Assembly (NCBI RefSeq): GCF_901873445.1
Contig: NZ_CABFLN010000016.1
Coordinates: 124,001-188,000, forward strand
Length of the DNA stretch: 64,000 bases
Reading direction: 5' to 3'
Source of the DNA: Gemella haemolysans
GTDB lineage: Bacteria; Bacillota; Bacilli; Staphylococcales; Gemellaceae
A program made the translations under genes and the position numbers. Under the pieces are notes generated by a model that was not told the origin of the DNA, did no database searches, and worked only from the letters and a program-made list of their open reading frames with translations. The first letter of the stretch is position 1. Each line of letters begins with the position of its first letter. Positions 29,719 to 39,425 of this stretch are shown piece by piece.

Positions 29719-32030
29719 TTATTTCTTCCCAAATAATCTTTGGAAAAAATTAACTTTCTCCCCTACATCTTGAATTTTTTCTTCAATAGTATTTTCTTGC
29801 TTACCACCTGATTTTAGTGGAACATTTATCCATTCATGGAAAGAATCTTGGAAAATTTCAACAAATAAATCTGCATTTGTTTTGCTCGAACTTAAAACCT
29901 TATTCTCTAATGCTTCCGAATAAACTTTTGATGGTTTGGTATTATCCACTCCATACCTAGAACTTTGGAAATTATGATCAAGTTCACTCATCTTAATCAT
30001 ATAAATATTTCTCTCTTCTTGCTCACCTTTAACTTCTTTAAACAATTCTGGAGAACCTATATACAGTTTGCACCACATCAACATATTATTTTTCGTTGCA
30101 TCATCTACACGTGAAAGTGGGAAAAAGTCAGGTAATTCAATTCCTGCGATTTCAAAATATTCTTTAAATATTTCACGAGTATAGTATAAGAAATCTAATT
30201 TATTTCCACTATAATGTTTCCAATTCAAATCATCTTGCATAAGTTTTCTAGAAAATCTCAAAACAAAATCTCTAAACAAGCTTGAATTAATCTTCTCGTA
30301 GACCTCTATATATCTATCTGTAGTTTCTGCTTATCTTTGCGAATCAAATTTACAATCATTTAGTAAATAATATATTTTTCTACTAAGAGCCTCTGATTTA
30401 GAACTGATTGTTTCTGCATTAGTCGTACAAATAAATGCAGGAGTTAAGTGGATTTGATTTTCCGCTTGGTTAGAAATATCTTTAATCAAATCTTCACCTT
30501 TTCCATTAAAGAAATCACTTGGAGGCTCGTCAACAAGTAAAGGCGCAACATTATCCTCATTAAGCATCCAATAACGAATCTGTTGACGCGTTGCAGAATC
30601 TTTTCTCGTATCATTGTCTATCAACTCATTATACGTTAGTATTTTGTTATCCGTAGTCAATCCTAACATCTTGTTTAAAATATTAAGTAAATTAGACTTT
30701 CCAGAACCCCCTGTTCCACCTACAATAGCAAATAAAGGTATACCCAAAGCTTCATTTCCTAATGTGAATTTTTCTCTAATCTCACCTATAAATGGTGATG
30801 TGAATGTATATAATATTGTTTCCATAACACGTTTCCCATATTCAGGAGTATAATTAGGAACAAAATCTTCGTAATTTTTTAATAATTTACAAATTACATC
30901 AATATTTTCCTTAATTTCTGCATCAGTTAGCTTCTCTCCTATTGGATAATAAGAAAAACGTTCTTCTAAAGCTTTCGTCTCTGGATTTATCGTACTTTCT
31001 ATTTTTATTCCCTGTGATAAACCACTATTGCTCTCCGTTCTCAGTGCAGGTTTATTTATAATAAGCTCCCTCGGAGCAGTTTCCGATTTTACTTTTTTAT
31101 CCTGAATTTGAAGTTGTAAGTATTTTTTAATATTCGTACGCATCTTAGCTTTGTCTAAAAGTTTCGTATCACTATTAGCGGTATTACCTGTCCTTCTATT
31201 AACCACACTATTTGTGATTCTCAAAGCAAACTCCAGTTCATTAGCTTTTTGTTGAAATTCTTCTGCGCGGATTTGTTCGAATTCTTTTTCCTCTTTCAAA
31301 TCTTCTATTAATTCTTGCTTTATCTCACCAACCGTAACTTTTTTCTGAACTTCATCATAAAAATCACTAATAGTATTCACTTTCAACTCAGAAGTTTCCT
31401 CTGGTGTGAAATTAATATTTAAATCAGGATCCTTGTCTTTTTTCTTAGTTATTTTATCTAAAACAGACTTCGCGAATAAGTTTTGAGTAGCAGAAATTAT
31501 TGTATTCTCATAATATTCATTATATATTTCAAAAATAGCATCGTTATCTCTAATTTCTACTATTTCTAATTGATTAGTACTGTTTGAAAATGCTTGTGTA
31601 GATAAATTTGCAGATCCTATAATAACCCGTGTTTCTTCTGTCTGCGTATTTTCTAATAGATATACCTTACTATGAATGGTTTTATCTATTGGTATTCTTA
31701 TATTAAACTTATTTTTAGTAACTTTTTTTGAAGTCTCGAATTTAATTCTTCTATAAGCCTCATAGGTGTTCCATCATTTAGTATCTTTGTACTATTTATC
31801 AGTTGATGAATAGCTTGTTTTCTTGAACCTAGGGCTCTTTCTTGAACTTCACTGTCTTAAATAGCTACTGTTATTGTTGTTTCTTCAAAGTTTTCCAAGT
31901 ACTTATTGTAAAAATTCAAATCAATTGAAAAAGTTACAGCTTTTAATACATTATATTTATTAGGGTCAAATATCTCTCCTATTTCTAAATTTTTCTTTTC
32001 ATTATTTAATATCGTTAATAACGTCGTCAT
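29719..32030 (-). pseudogene. Broken gene: phospholipase D-like nuclease domain fused to P-loop (SF3/AAA+-like) ATPase
   Basis: One frame of about 770 codons, interrupted three times. ATG at 32028-32030 has AAAAGGAA upstream. A TAA stands in frame at 31857-31859, a frameshift lies near 31735-31745, and a further in-frame TAA at 30331-30333, after which the same frame continues (AETTDRYIEVYEKINSS) to 29719. The N-terminal part has the HKD signature HSKVYLLEN then GSANLSTQ. The middle has Walker A GGTGGSGKS, Walker B LLVDE and sensor-like FICTTN. PLD nuclease plus ATPase fusions occur in phage-defence and mobile-element genes; the role here is inference. Confidence 0.8.
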
Positions 32031-32040
32031 TCTTTATATT

Positions 32041-32373
32041 CCTTTTAATAATCTATAATTTTTTATATAGCGTTTTCCTCAATCATACAGCATTTAAACT
32101 AGCTATAACTTAATTTTAATACATCAATCTTTATTCACTACTTCTGGCGCTCAATTTTTTTATCCAACTCCTGTGGATAATCGCCATCTGTACAGATAAA
32201 AACACAAGTATATTACTATTTTCATAGCAATACACCTTATTATCTTTACGAAACACTATAAAATTTAAGGGGCTTCTTTCCCTCAACTTTTATCTATAGT
32301 AATATTAATAACTTTTTATTCATATATTAATCTCTTTCCTTTACCCTGTTATATTATATCATAATTTTCTCAA
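32041..32373. other. AT-rich intergenic region
   Basis: It lies upstream of the broken PLD-ATPase gene and holds its ribosome binding site. No ORF and no clear promoter pair; several short poly-T tracts. Confidence 0.4.
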
Positions 32374-32416
32374 TAAAAAAGTAGCCCTTGAACTAAGAAG
32401 TTTCAAAGGCTACTAG
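32374..32416 (-). terminator. Terminator of the nucleoside ABC transporter operon
   Basis: Arms GTAGCCTTTGAAAC and GTTCAAGGGCTAC (near-complementary) around TTCTTA, followed by TTTTTTA on the minus strand. Confidence 0.85.
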
Positions 32417-32421
32417 TTTTA

Positions 32422-33342
32422 TTATCTTAAACCTTTATCGTACGGAATACCAAGTGCTTCTGGAGTAGCAGTTTTCTTAGAAAATACGATAAGTGCAATT
32501 ATTGTAGCTACGAATGGGAACATGTTCCAGAATGATACCGGAATTGGTAGGTCTGGTGCTAAGATAGAAACTTTCTCAGCGAATACTTTAGTTCCTCCGA
32601 AGAATAACGAAGCTAATGTAATTGTAATTGGATTATATTTACCAAAGATTAATGCTGCTAATGCTAAGTATCCGAATCCGTATACTGTAATCGCTGCGTT
32701 GAAACCTTGAGAGAATGTAGTTGCAATGATAGCTCCAGCTAATCCTGCTAAACATCCTGAAATAAATACCCCAATGTAACGATATTTAAATACGTTTAAT
32801 CCAAGTGAATCACTTGCTTGTGGGTTTTCCCCAACAGAACGTAAACGTAATCCAAATGGACGTTTATAAATTACATAGTATGTTACAATTACTAAGATTA
32901 CAGCTATAAATACTGTTGGATAAATAGTGAATTTACCAAATACTGTGTATCTTGGGAAACCACTTGCTAATAATAATTCATATGTACCATTATAGTGGTT
33001 AACTAAGAATAACGCTATAGCTGGTGTAATTAAGTTAATCGCCGTACCTGAAATAACTTGGTCAGCTTTTAAGTTAATACTGATATATGCGTGAATTAAT
33101 GACATTAACCCACCAGCAAAAGTTGCAACAACTAAACAAATTACTAGTTGGAATAGTGTTGGAGATCCATCAAACACTGATAATGCTAATAGTGATGCGA
33201 TGAATGATCCAAAGATTACGAAACCATCAAGGGCAATGTTAACAACCCCACTTTTTTCTGAATAGAAACCACCGATGGCAGCTATAAGAATTGGTGCAGT
33301 ATATTGTAACATTGAATCTAATAGTGATAATACTGTATCCAT
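32422..33342 (-). CDS. Nucleoside ABC transporter permease (NupQ/YufQ-like)
   Basis: Integral membrane protein of 306 aa, about eight helices, BPD_transp_2 family. N-terminal APILIAAIGGFYSEKSGVVNIALDG and the cytoplasmic RSVGENPQASDSLGLNVFKY loop (about 173-192) are the family marks. It is the last gene of ATPase-permease-permease and adjoins the other permease directly. By family and context it imports nucleosides. Confidence 0.9.
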   Translation of the reverse strand: MDTVLSLLDSMLQYTAPILIAAIGGFYSEKSGVVNIALDGFVIFGSFIASLLALSVFDGSPTLFQLVICLVVATFAGGLMSLIHAYISINLKADQVISGTAINLITPAIALFLVNHYNGTYELLLASGFPRYTVFGKFTIYPTVFIAVILVIVTYYVIYKRPFGLRLRSVGENPQASDSLGLNVFKYRYIGVFISGCLAGLAGAIIATTFSQGFNAAITVYGFGYLALAALIFGKYNPITITLASLFFGGTKVFAEKVSILAPDLPIPVSFWNMFPFVATIIALIVFSKKTATPEALGIPYDKGLR

Positions 33343-34407
33343 CTATTTATCTCCTTTCTGTTTCTTACTACTAAATAATTTATCAAGCAACTTATTATCA
33401 AAGATAGCTTTAGCTGCAACGAATAATACGATTAAACCAATTAGGATGTTCGCGATATCTTTTGGAATACCGATGAATGATAATTGTGGAGTTAATACTC
33501 CTAGGAATCCGAATAATAATGCTCCTAATAATGATCCAACAGCTGTGTTAGCTCCGATTAATGCAACCGCAATTCCCATATATCCAAATCCTTGGAATGT
33601 TGAACCTGCAACTACTTGTCCCACAGGTCCCATATTGTAAAGAGCACCACCTAAACCAGCGAAAGCTCCTGAAATAGCCATAGATAACACAGTATTTCTG
33701 TTAACTTTCATACCTACGAATTTTGATGCATTCGGGTTAAATCCTACAGAACGTAATTCATAACCGAATACTGTTTTTTCCATAACGATATAGAAAATAA
33801 TAACACTAAAAATGGCTAAGAATAAATCAGTCCCTAAACGATAGTTGTTGAAAATACCTTCAACTAAACTATTTTGTAAGTATCCTGCTCCATCGGCTGA
33901 AACGATAGGTTTAGAAATAATATCGTTAGTCCCTTTAATATACTTAGGTACAGCAAACTGTACGAAATATAAAGCTGTATAGTTTAACATGATTGTTACA
34001 ACTACTTCACTAATATTAAATCTAGCTTTTAAGTAACCTGCAATAGCTGCCCAAAGGCCACCTACTACTACACCAACTAAAATACTAGTAATTAACACTA
34101 AATAGAAGTTCATACCTTCCATTTTAATCGCAACAAGTCCAGCGAAAAGACCACCCATAATGAATTGACCTTCTGCTCCAATGTTGAATAAACCTGTTCT
34201 AAATGCAAATGCAACAGACAATCCAGTACAAATAAGTGGAATTGTTGATACAAAAATTTCAGCTATACTGTTTGAATCTGAGAAAATATCTCCGATTACT
34301 CCAAACACATCTCCTGGTGCTGCCCCTATCGCTGAAATAAGAATAGCTCCTATAATAAATGAAGCTAATATCGGTAGCACCGCATTAGTTAAAACTTTCT
34401 TTAACAT
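33343..34407 (-). CDS. Nucleoside ABC transporter permease (NupP/YufP-like)
   Basis: A 354-aa membrane protein and partner of the 306-aa permease. TGLFNIGAEGQFIMGGLFAG near residues 71-90 and ELRSVGFNPNASKFVGMKVN near 216-235 are the EAA-like coupling motifs of this family. It lies 12 bp after the ATPase gene. Confidence 0.9.
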   Translation of the reverse strand: MLKKVLTNAVLPILASFIIGAILISAIGAAPGDVFGVIGDIFSDSNSIAEIFVSTIPLICTGLSVAFAFRTGLFNIGAEGQFIMGGLFAGLVAIKMEGMNFYLVLITSILVGVVVGGLWAAIAGYLKARFNISEVVVTIMLNYTALYFVQFAVPKYIKGTNDIISKPIVSADGAGYLQNSLVEGIFNNYRLGTDLFLAIFSVIIFYIVMEKTVFGYELRSVGFNPNASKFVGMKVNRNTVLSMAISGAFAGLGGALYNMGPVGQVVAGSTFQGFGYMGIAVALIGANTAVGSLLGALLFGFLGVLTPQLSFIGIPKDIANILIGLIVLFVAAKAIFDNKLLDKLFSSKKQKGDK

Positions 34408-34419
34408 ACGTTCTCCTCT

Positions 34420-35931
34420 CTACTTCTTAACCCCTGCCATAAGCAGACCAAGTTGTTCTTTTGTTACATTTTCATCATTATCCACTATATCGATAATGTT
34501 ACCATTGTGAATTACCGCGATTCTATCAGATAATGTTAAGATTTCATCTAAGTCAAATGAAATTAATAATACACCATTACCTTTATCACGATAGTTAATT
34601 AACATTTTATGAATACCGTTAATAGCCCCAACATCAAGACCACGTGTAGGTTGCGTTGTTACTAATAATTTTGGATCTAATTCCAAAGCACGTCCAATAA
34701 TAAGTTTTTGTTGGTTACCACCACTCATACTACGTGCAGAAATTTTTTCATCTCCAGCTTTACGAACATCATATTTTTCACAAATTTCTTTAGCAAATTT
34801 TGAAATAATATTCTTTTTCAAGAATCCACGTTTAGCAAATTTTTCTGTATAATAATTTTCTAAAACTGAGTTTTCTTCAACACTGAAATCTAACACAAGA
34901 CCATCTTTATGTCTATCTTCCGCAATAATTTCAAGTCCAAGCTCTTTACGTTTTGCTGTTGATAATGAATTAATCTCTTTTCCGTCAAAAATAATTTTCC
35001 CTTTTGTTTCTTTAAGTAAAGCATTTAGTACTTCTACAAATTGTTGTTGACCATTCCCGTCAACTCCTGCAATACCAAGGATTTCACGTTCACGTACATT
35101 TAAGTTGAAGTCATGTAGAATATCTTTCTTCTCAGCAGTGTCAGCATAAACACCTGAAACTTCAAGAATATTTTTCTTACCGTCTCTTGAACGCTCATAT
35201 TTAATTATTTCTAAGTCTTTACCAATCATAAGACTAGCTAGTTTTTCTTTTGTTGTTTCCGCTATTTCAACTGTTCCGTAGTATTCACCACGACGAATAA
35301 TACTACAACGATTTGCAACAGCCATAATTTCATTAAGTTTGTGAGTAATTAATAAAATAGTTTTTCCTTCAGCTTGTAGATTTTTAAGAATAGCTAAAAA
35401 TTCTTTAATCTCAGCAGGAGTTAAAACTGCAGTAGGTTCATCAAAAATTAAAATGTTAGCATCTCTATATAACATTTTAAGGATTTCAACCCTTTGTTGC
35501 ATTCCTACACTGATGTCCCCTACTAAAGCTTTAGGATCAACTTCTAAACCATATTTTTTAGATAAATCTTTAATTTTTACAGCAGCACTTTCTAAATCGA
35601 TTTTTCCACCTTTTACTTCTTCCATCCCTAAAATAATATTTTCAGCAACAGTGAAGTTTTTAATAAGTTTAAAGTGCTGGTGCACCATCCCTATCCCTAG
35701 TTGGTTAGCATGCTTAGGATCTTTAATATCAACTTCCGTACCATTCAATTTAATAACACCGGCTTCTTGATGGTACATACCAAAAAGAACCGACATCAAC
35801 GTAGATTTTCCAGCACCATTTTCACCAAGTAAAGCATGAATTTCATTGTTTTTTACTTGAATAGTGATATCTTTATTTGCGTAGAAGTCGCCAAACTTTT
35901 TAGTTATGTTTAGCATTTCTATAGCGTACAT
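34420..35931 (-). CDS. Nucleoside ABC transporter ATP-binding protein (NupO/YufO-like)
   Basis: A 503-aa ATPase with two fused nucleotide-binding domains, as in sugar and nucleoside importers. Domain 1 has Walker A GENGAGKST (about 36-44), signature VGMQQ and Walker B ILIFDEP. Domain 2 (from about 256) has a degenerate Walker A GVDGNGQQQ, signature SGGNQQ and ATQPTRGLDVGA-type Walker B (here TTQPTRGLDVGA). Only the first site is likely fully active. Confidence 0.92.
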   Translation of the reverse strand: MYAIEMLNITKKFGDFYANKDITIQVKNNEIHALLGENGAGKSTLMSVLFGMYHQEAGVIKLNGTEVDIKDPKHANQLGIGMVHQHFKLIKNFTVAENIILGMEEVKGGKIDLESAAVKIKDLSKKYGLEVDPKALVGDISVGMQQRVEILKMLYRDANILIFDEPTAVLTPAEIKEFLAILKNLQAEGKTILLITHKLNEIMAVANRCSIIRRGEYYGTVEIAETTKEKLASLMIGKDLEIIKYERSRDGKKNILEVSGVYADTAEKKDILHDFNLNVREREILGIAGVDGNGQQQFVEVLNALLKETKGKIIFDGKEINSLSTAKRKELGLEIIAEDRHKDGLVLDFSVEENSVLENYYTEKFAKRGFLKKNIISKFAKEICEKYDVRKAGDEKISARSMSGGNQQKLIIGRALELDPKLLVTTQPTRGLDVGAINGIHKMLINYRDKGNGVLLISFDLDEILTLSDRIAVIHNGNIIDIVDNDENVTKEQLGLLMAGVKK

Positions 35932-36177
35932 ATCATTACCTCTCTTTTATAAATTCTTACATATATATATTATAATATATTTTGACAAACTAGTATAGCT
36001 TTTTCCGGTATTTTTTTAATATATTTAACATTATTTTTAGAAACTAAAAATTTATTAACTACAGTACTGTATTCGTTTTATAGTTTTATAATATAATACG
36101 AATTTTTCAACTTAAAAAATTTAAGTTATAATATAAATTTTTTAATACTATTTAAGAAATATAAAAATAATTTCATA

Positions 36178-36212
36178 CAAAAAAAGACCTAGAATTTGCT
36201 AGGCCTTTTTAT
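36178..36212 (-). terminator. Terminator between the binding lipoprotein and the ABC ATPase gene
   Basis: Arms GGCCTAG and CTAGGTC around CAAATT, followed by seven T residues. It should let the lipoprotein be made in excess over the membrane subunits, or make the two separate units. Confidence 0.85.
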
Positions 36213-36227
36213 ATAAACTTCTTAAAA

Positions 36228-37334
36228 TTAAAGTTCTCCGTCGATATTAGCTTTATCAGCTACACCAGCAGCATCAGCTGCAACTGTTGCTTTACCAGCT
36301 TTTAGATTTTCAACAACTGTTTTAATTTTAGCTTTGATATCATCGCTTAAGTTAGGGTTTTCTGCTGGAAGTCCAACACCATCTTCTTTAATAGTGAAGA
36401 CTCTAGCTTTTCCACCTTCAAATTTTCCAGCTTTGATAGCGTCTAAGATGTTAGATACTGCAACGTCGATACGTTTAACAGCTGAAGTTAAGATAACTGA
36501 TTTTTCAACATCTTTTCCGTCTTTATCTTTAGCTTTGAATACACCTTCAGAATATTGGTCTTTATCTACACCAACGATCCAGTGTTTAACTTCTCCGCTT
36601 TCTTTAAGATCTTTAGTTGCTCTTTCTTGAGCTTCTTTGATAGATCCACTTCCAGTACCACCAGCTGCTACGAAGATTACGTCAGCTCCAGCATCGTACA
36701 TAGTTGCTGCTAAAGTTTTACCTTTGTTAGTGTCGTTGAATGAACCACTGTAGTTGTAAACAACTTTGATATCTTTTTTAGCTGCTTTAGCACCTTGAAC
36801 GAATCCAACACCAAATTTAACTACTGCTGGGATTTTAGCTCCACCAATGTATCCAACTTTACCAGTTTTTGATTGTAAAGCTGCTGCATATCCAGCTAAG
36901 TATCCTGCTTCGTGTTCTGAGAATGTAACTGATTCTACGTTTTTGTTTTGAACTACACCATCGATGAAGATGAATTTTTTATCTGCAAATGAATCTGCAA
37001 CTTTTGGTAATTCTTTTTCAAAGTAGAAACCAGCTAATGAAATTACGTCAGAAGCTTTTGCTGCGTTTTGTAAGTTTGCAGCGATATCACTTTGGTTTTT
37101 AGTTTCGATTGGGTTAAGTGCTTTTCCACCATTTTTTTCAGCCCAAGCTTTTACTGTTTCAACGTTACTTTGGTTGAAACTTTTATCTTTTGCTCCACCT
37201 TCGTCAGTTACAACACCGATTTTTAATCCAGAGTTGCTAGAAGATGAATTTCCGTTAGATGATTTAGAAGAACATCCAACAATAATTAATGCTGCCGATA
37301 AAACAACTGCTATTAACGAAAATACCTTTTTCAT
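36228..37334 (-). CDS. BMP family nucleoside-binding lipoprotein (PnrA-like), copy 1
   Basis: Surface lipoprotein of 368 aa. The signal peptide ends in a lipobox with the acylated Cys near residue 21 (LIIVGCSS). BMP motifs include VVTDEGGAKDKSFNQ near 41-55, FVQGAKAAKKD and FVAAGGTGSGSIKEA. The start at 37332-37334 follows AAAGGAG; the frame opens 21 codons earlier without a binding site. It lies 296 bp upstream of the transporter genes and delivers nucleosides to them, by family. Confidence 0.92.
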   Translation of the reverse strand: MKKVFSLIAVVLSAALIIVGCSSKSSNGNSSSSNSGLKIGVVTDEGGAKDKSFNQSNVETVKAWAEKNGGKALNPIETKNQSDIAANLQNAAKASDVISLAGFYFEKELPKVADSFADKKFIFIDGVVQNKNVESVTFSEHEAGYLAGYAAALQSKTGKVGYIGGAKIPAVVKFGVGFVQGAKAAKKDIKVVYNYSGSFNDTNKGKTLAATMYDAGADVIFVAAGGTGSGSIKEAQERATKDLKESGEVKHWIVGVDKDQYSEGVFKAKDKDGKDVEKSVILTSAVKRIDVAVSNILDAIKAGKFEGGKARVFTIKEDGVGLPAENPNLSDDIKAKIKTVVENLKAGKATVAADAAGVADKANIDGEL

Positions 37335-37375
37335 AAATAAAAAGTCTCCTTTATTTGTATATTGTTTATACCTAA

Positions 37376-37404
37376 ATAATACCACATTATCTTTCAAACT
37401 TCAA
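37376..37404 (-). promoter_or_regulatory. Promoter of BMP lipoprotein copy 1
   Basis: TTGAAG (37399-37404), 17-bp spacer, TATTAT (37376-37381) on the minus strand, about 42 bp before the start codon. Confidence 0.75.
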
Positions 37405-37895
37405 TGATTTATTAAAAAATTGTTAACATTTTTTTATAATGTTCGTTTTCTAACTATAAAAACCTATAAAAGTAGTATTTATAGGAGTTATCATATCTAT
37501 TCTTCTATATTCATATAAGATTATTTTAGAATAATAAAGCATTTTCAAAACATTAAGAACGTTTACATTTTTATACGAATTTTATATCCCAGACTATTAT
37601 TACACATTAATTATATTCTTTAGATAAAGACTTTATTTTATTGATATAATCGTATTTAATATTTTACGAACTTTAAAATATCACACTCTAATTATTGGAT
37701 ATTAATGTATATTAATACTTATTCTTAAGATAAAACAATTTATGTAAAACTATAGATTTTAATAAATATTTAAAATCAACATTATCCAAAATAGATTATA
37801 TTCAACTATTGTTCTATTACCTCTAGATACGATAATTCTACATACTTTACTTTAATAAAATATCACATCTTAGATATCTACTATATGTTATTTAC
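37405..37895. other. AT-rich intergenic region between the two BMP lipoprotein genes
   Basis: Very AT-rich, no ORF. It contains a short inverted pair around CTATAAAAACCTATAAAAG near 37455-37475 and otherwise nothing I can assign. Confidence 0.4.
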
Positions 37896-37899
37896 AAAA

Positions 37900-37958
37900 A
37901 ATAGGAGTGTCCGAAATCAAAATCTCTTAGAAATCTTGCTTCAAACAGCTCCTATATT
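37900..37958 (-). terminator. Terminator after BMP lipoprotein copy 2
   Basis: Arms ATAGGAG(C)TGT and ACACTCCTAT with a loop of about 33 nt, followed by TTTTTTG on the minus strand. Confidence 0.65.
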
Positions 37959-37964
37959 CTTTAA

Positions 37965-39080
37965 TTATAGTTCACCTTCTAAATTAGTAACTGAACCTTT
38001 TGCTTTTAATTCATCTCCAGTAGCTACTACTTCGACTTTACCTGATTTTAGTTCTTCGATAGCACTAGCAACTTTTGTTTTAACTTCATCGCTTAAGTTA
38101 GGATTTTCTTTTGGAATTCCTACACCATTTTCTTTAATACCAAAGACATGTTCACCTTTTGTAAATCTACCTTCTTTGATTTCATTTAATATTTTAGTAA
38201 CTGCTACTTCAATATTTTTTACAGCTGATGTTAGGACTGCAGATTTTTGATATTCTTTTCCGTCTTTATCTTTCCCTTTAAAAATACCTTCTTCGTATTG
38301 ATCTTTATCTACTCCTACAACCCAGTGTTTAATCTCTCCACTCTTAGACATATCGATAATACCACGTTCTTTAGCTTCTGAGATTACACCATTACCAGTA
38401 TTACCTGCAGCAACGAAAATTACATCTGCACCTGAGTCATACATAGTAGCTGCTAATGTTTTACCTTTATTTGTATCTGAAAAAGTTCCGCTATAATTAT
38501 ACATTACTTTAATATCACTTTTAGCTGCTTTAGCACCTTGTACAAATCCAATACCAAATCGCTCTACTGGTGGAATTTTAGTTCCTCCAATATATCCAAC
38601 TTTTCCTGTTTTAGATTGTAAAGCTGCAATATATCCAGCTAAATAACCAGCTTCTTGTTCCTTAAAGATTAATGAAGCAATATTAGGCGCATCAACAAAA
38701 GTATCAACATACATGAATTTTTTATCTTTATATTGTTCCGCTACTTTTGGAATTTCTTTTTCAAATTCATAACCAGCTAAAGAAATAATATCAGATACTT
38801 TTGCTGCATTTTGTAAATTAGAAGTTAAATCCGATTGAGTTTTCGTTTCTAAAACAACTGGCTCTTTTGCACCATTAGCTTTCGTCCAAGCTTGAATAGC
38901 TTCTACGTTAGCTTGGTTAAAACTCTTATCTTTTGCTCCACCTTCACCAGTTACGACACCAATTTTATATCCGCTCTTACCGTCAGATTTAGTGTCATTC
39001 TTAGCATTCTTTGAAGAACAACCAACAACAATTAATGATAATGCAACTAGAATTGCAAAAATAGTACGTAATTTTTTCAT
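37965..39080 (-). CDS. BMP family nucleoside-binding lipoprotein (PnrA-like), copy 2
   Basis: Lipoprotein of 371 aa, a close paralogue of the 36228-37334 product. The lipobox is IVVGCSS with Cys near 21, followed by VVTGEGGAKDKSFNQ, FVQGAKAAKSD and FVAAGNTGNGVISEA. The strong AAGGAGG site and own promoter and terminator make it a separate unit beside copy 1, probably sharing the same permease with a different ligand preference; that is inference. Confidence 0.92.
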   Translation of the reverse strand: MKKLRTIFAILVALSLIVVGCSSKNAKNDTKSDGKSGYKIGVVTGEGGAKDKSFNQANVEAIQAWTKANGAKEPVVLETKTQSDLTSNLQNAAKVSDIISLAGYEFEKEIPKVAEQYKDKKFMYVDTFVDAPNIASLIFKEQEAGYLAGYIAALQSKTGKVGYIGGTKIPPVERFGIGFVQGAKAAKSDIKVMYNYSGTFSDTNKGKTLAATMYDSGADVIFVAAGNTGNGVISEAKERGIIDMSKSGEIKHWVVGVDKDQYEEGIFKGKDKDGKEYQKSAVLTSAVKNIEVAVTKILNEIKEGRFTKGEHVFGIKENGVGIPKENPNLSDEVKTKVASAIEELKSGKVEVVATGDELKAKGSVTNLEGEL

Positions 39081-39113
39081 AATACCCTCCTTAAAAATTT
39101 ATGTACTAAGAAC

Positions 39114-39142
39114 ATAATACTACTTTTTAAAATCGTTTGCAA
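39114..39142 (-). promoter_or_regulatory. Promoter of BMP lipoprotein copy 2, with a cre-like overlap
   Basis: TTGCAA (39137-39142), 17-bp spacer, TATTAT (39114-39119). The -35 overlaps TGCAAACGATTTT, a partial match to a CcpA site, so catabolite control is possible but weakly supported. Confidence 0.65.
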
Positions 39143-39328
39143 GATATTTTTTACAAATAAATATAAAATATAAATAACATGAAATATACTTCTAAAAAAA
39201 TACTACGATTCCTAATAATTCAGCTATAACCCTTCTTTAAATCTAATAAGGATATTGCTTTTGTTATATAAAATCTATACAATCCAACCTATCGACCATT
39301 ACTTTATTTTAAAATATACATCTAAAAT

Positions 39329-39342
39329 TGTAAACGTTAATA
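39329..39342 (+). promoter_or_regulatory. cre-like site upstream of the purine nucleoside phosphorylase gene
   Basis: TGTAAACGTTAATA matches the TGWAARCGYTWNCW consensus at 13 of 14 positions. It lies about 45 bp upstream of the -10 of the next gene, a position consistent with CcpA control. Confidence 0.5.
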
Positions 39343-39384
39343 ATAAGTAGGTTAGAAATTATATATTTTCTGAATGTTTTATGC

Positions 39385-39390
39385 TATAAT
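39385..39390 (+). promoter_or_regulatory. Extended -10 promoter of purine nucleoside phosphorylase gene
   Basis: TATAAT preceded by TGC gives an extended -10 (TGnTATAAT). No good -35 is visible. The transcript start would fall about 30 nt before the ATG. Confidence 0.6.
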
Positions 39391-39425
39391 ATTTTTGATA
39401 AAGCATTTTCAGGAGGATTTATATT

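Noticed and set aside
30331-30333. In-frame stop in the PLD-ATPase gene as a recoding site
   Set aside because: All stops in this frame are TAA, not TGA or TAG, and a frameshift is present as well; decay is the simpler reading.
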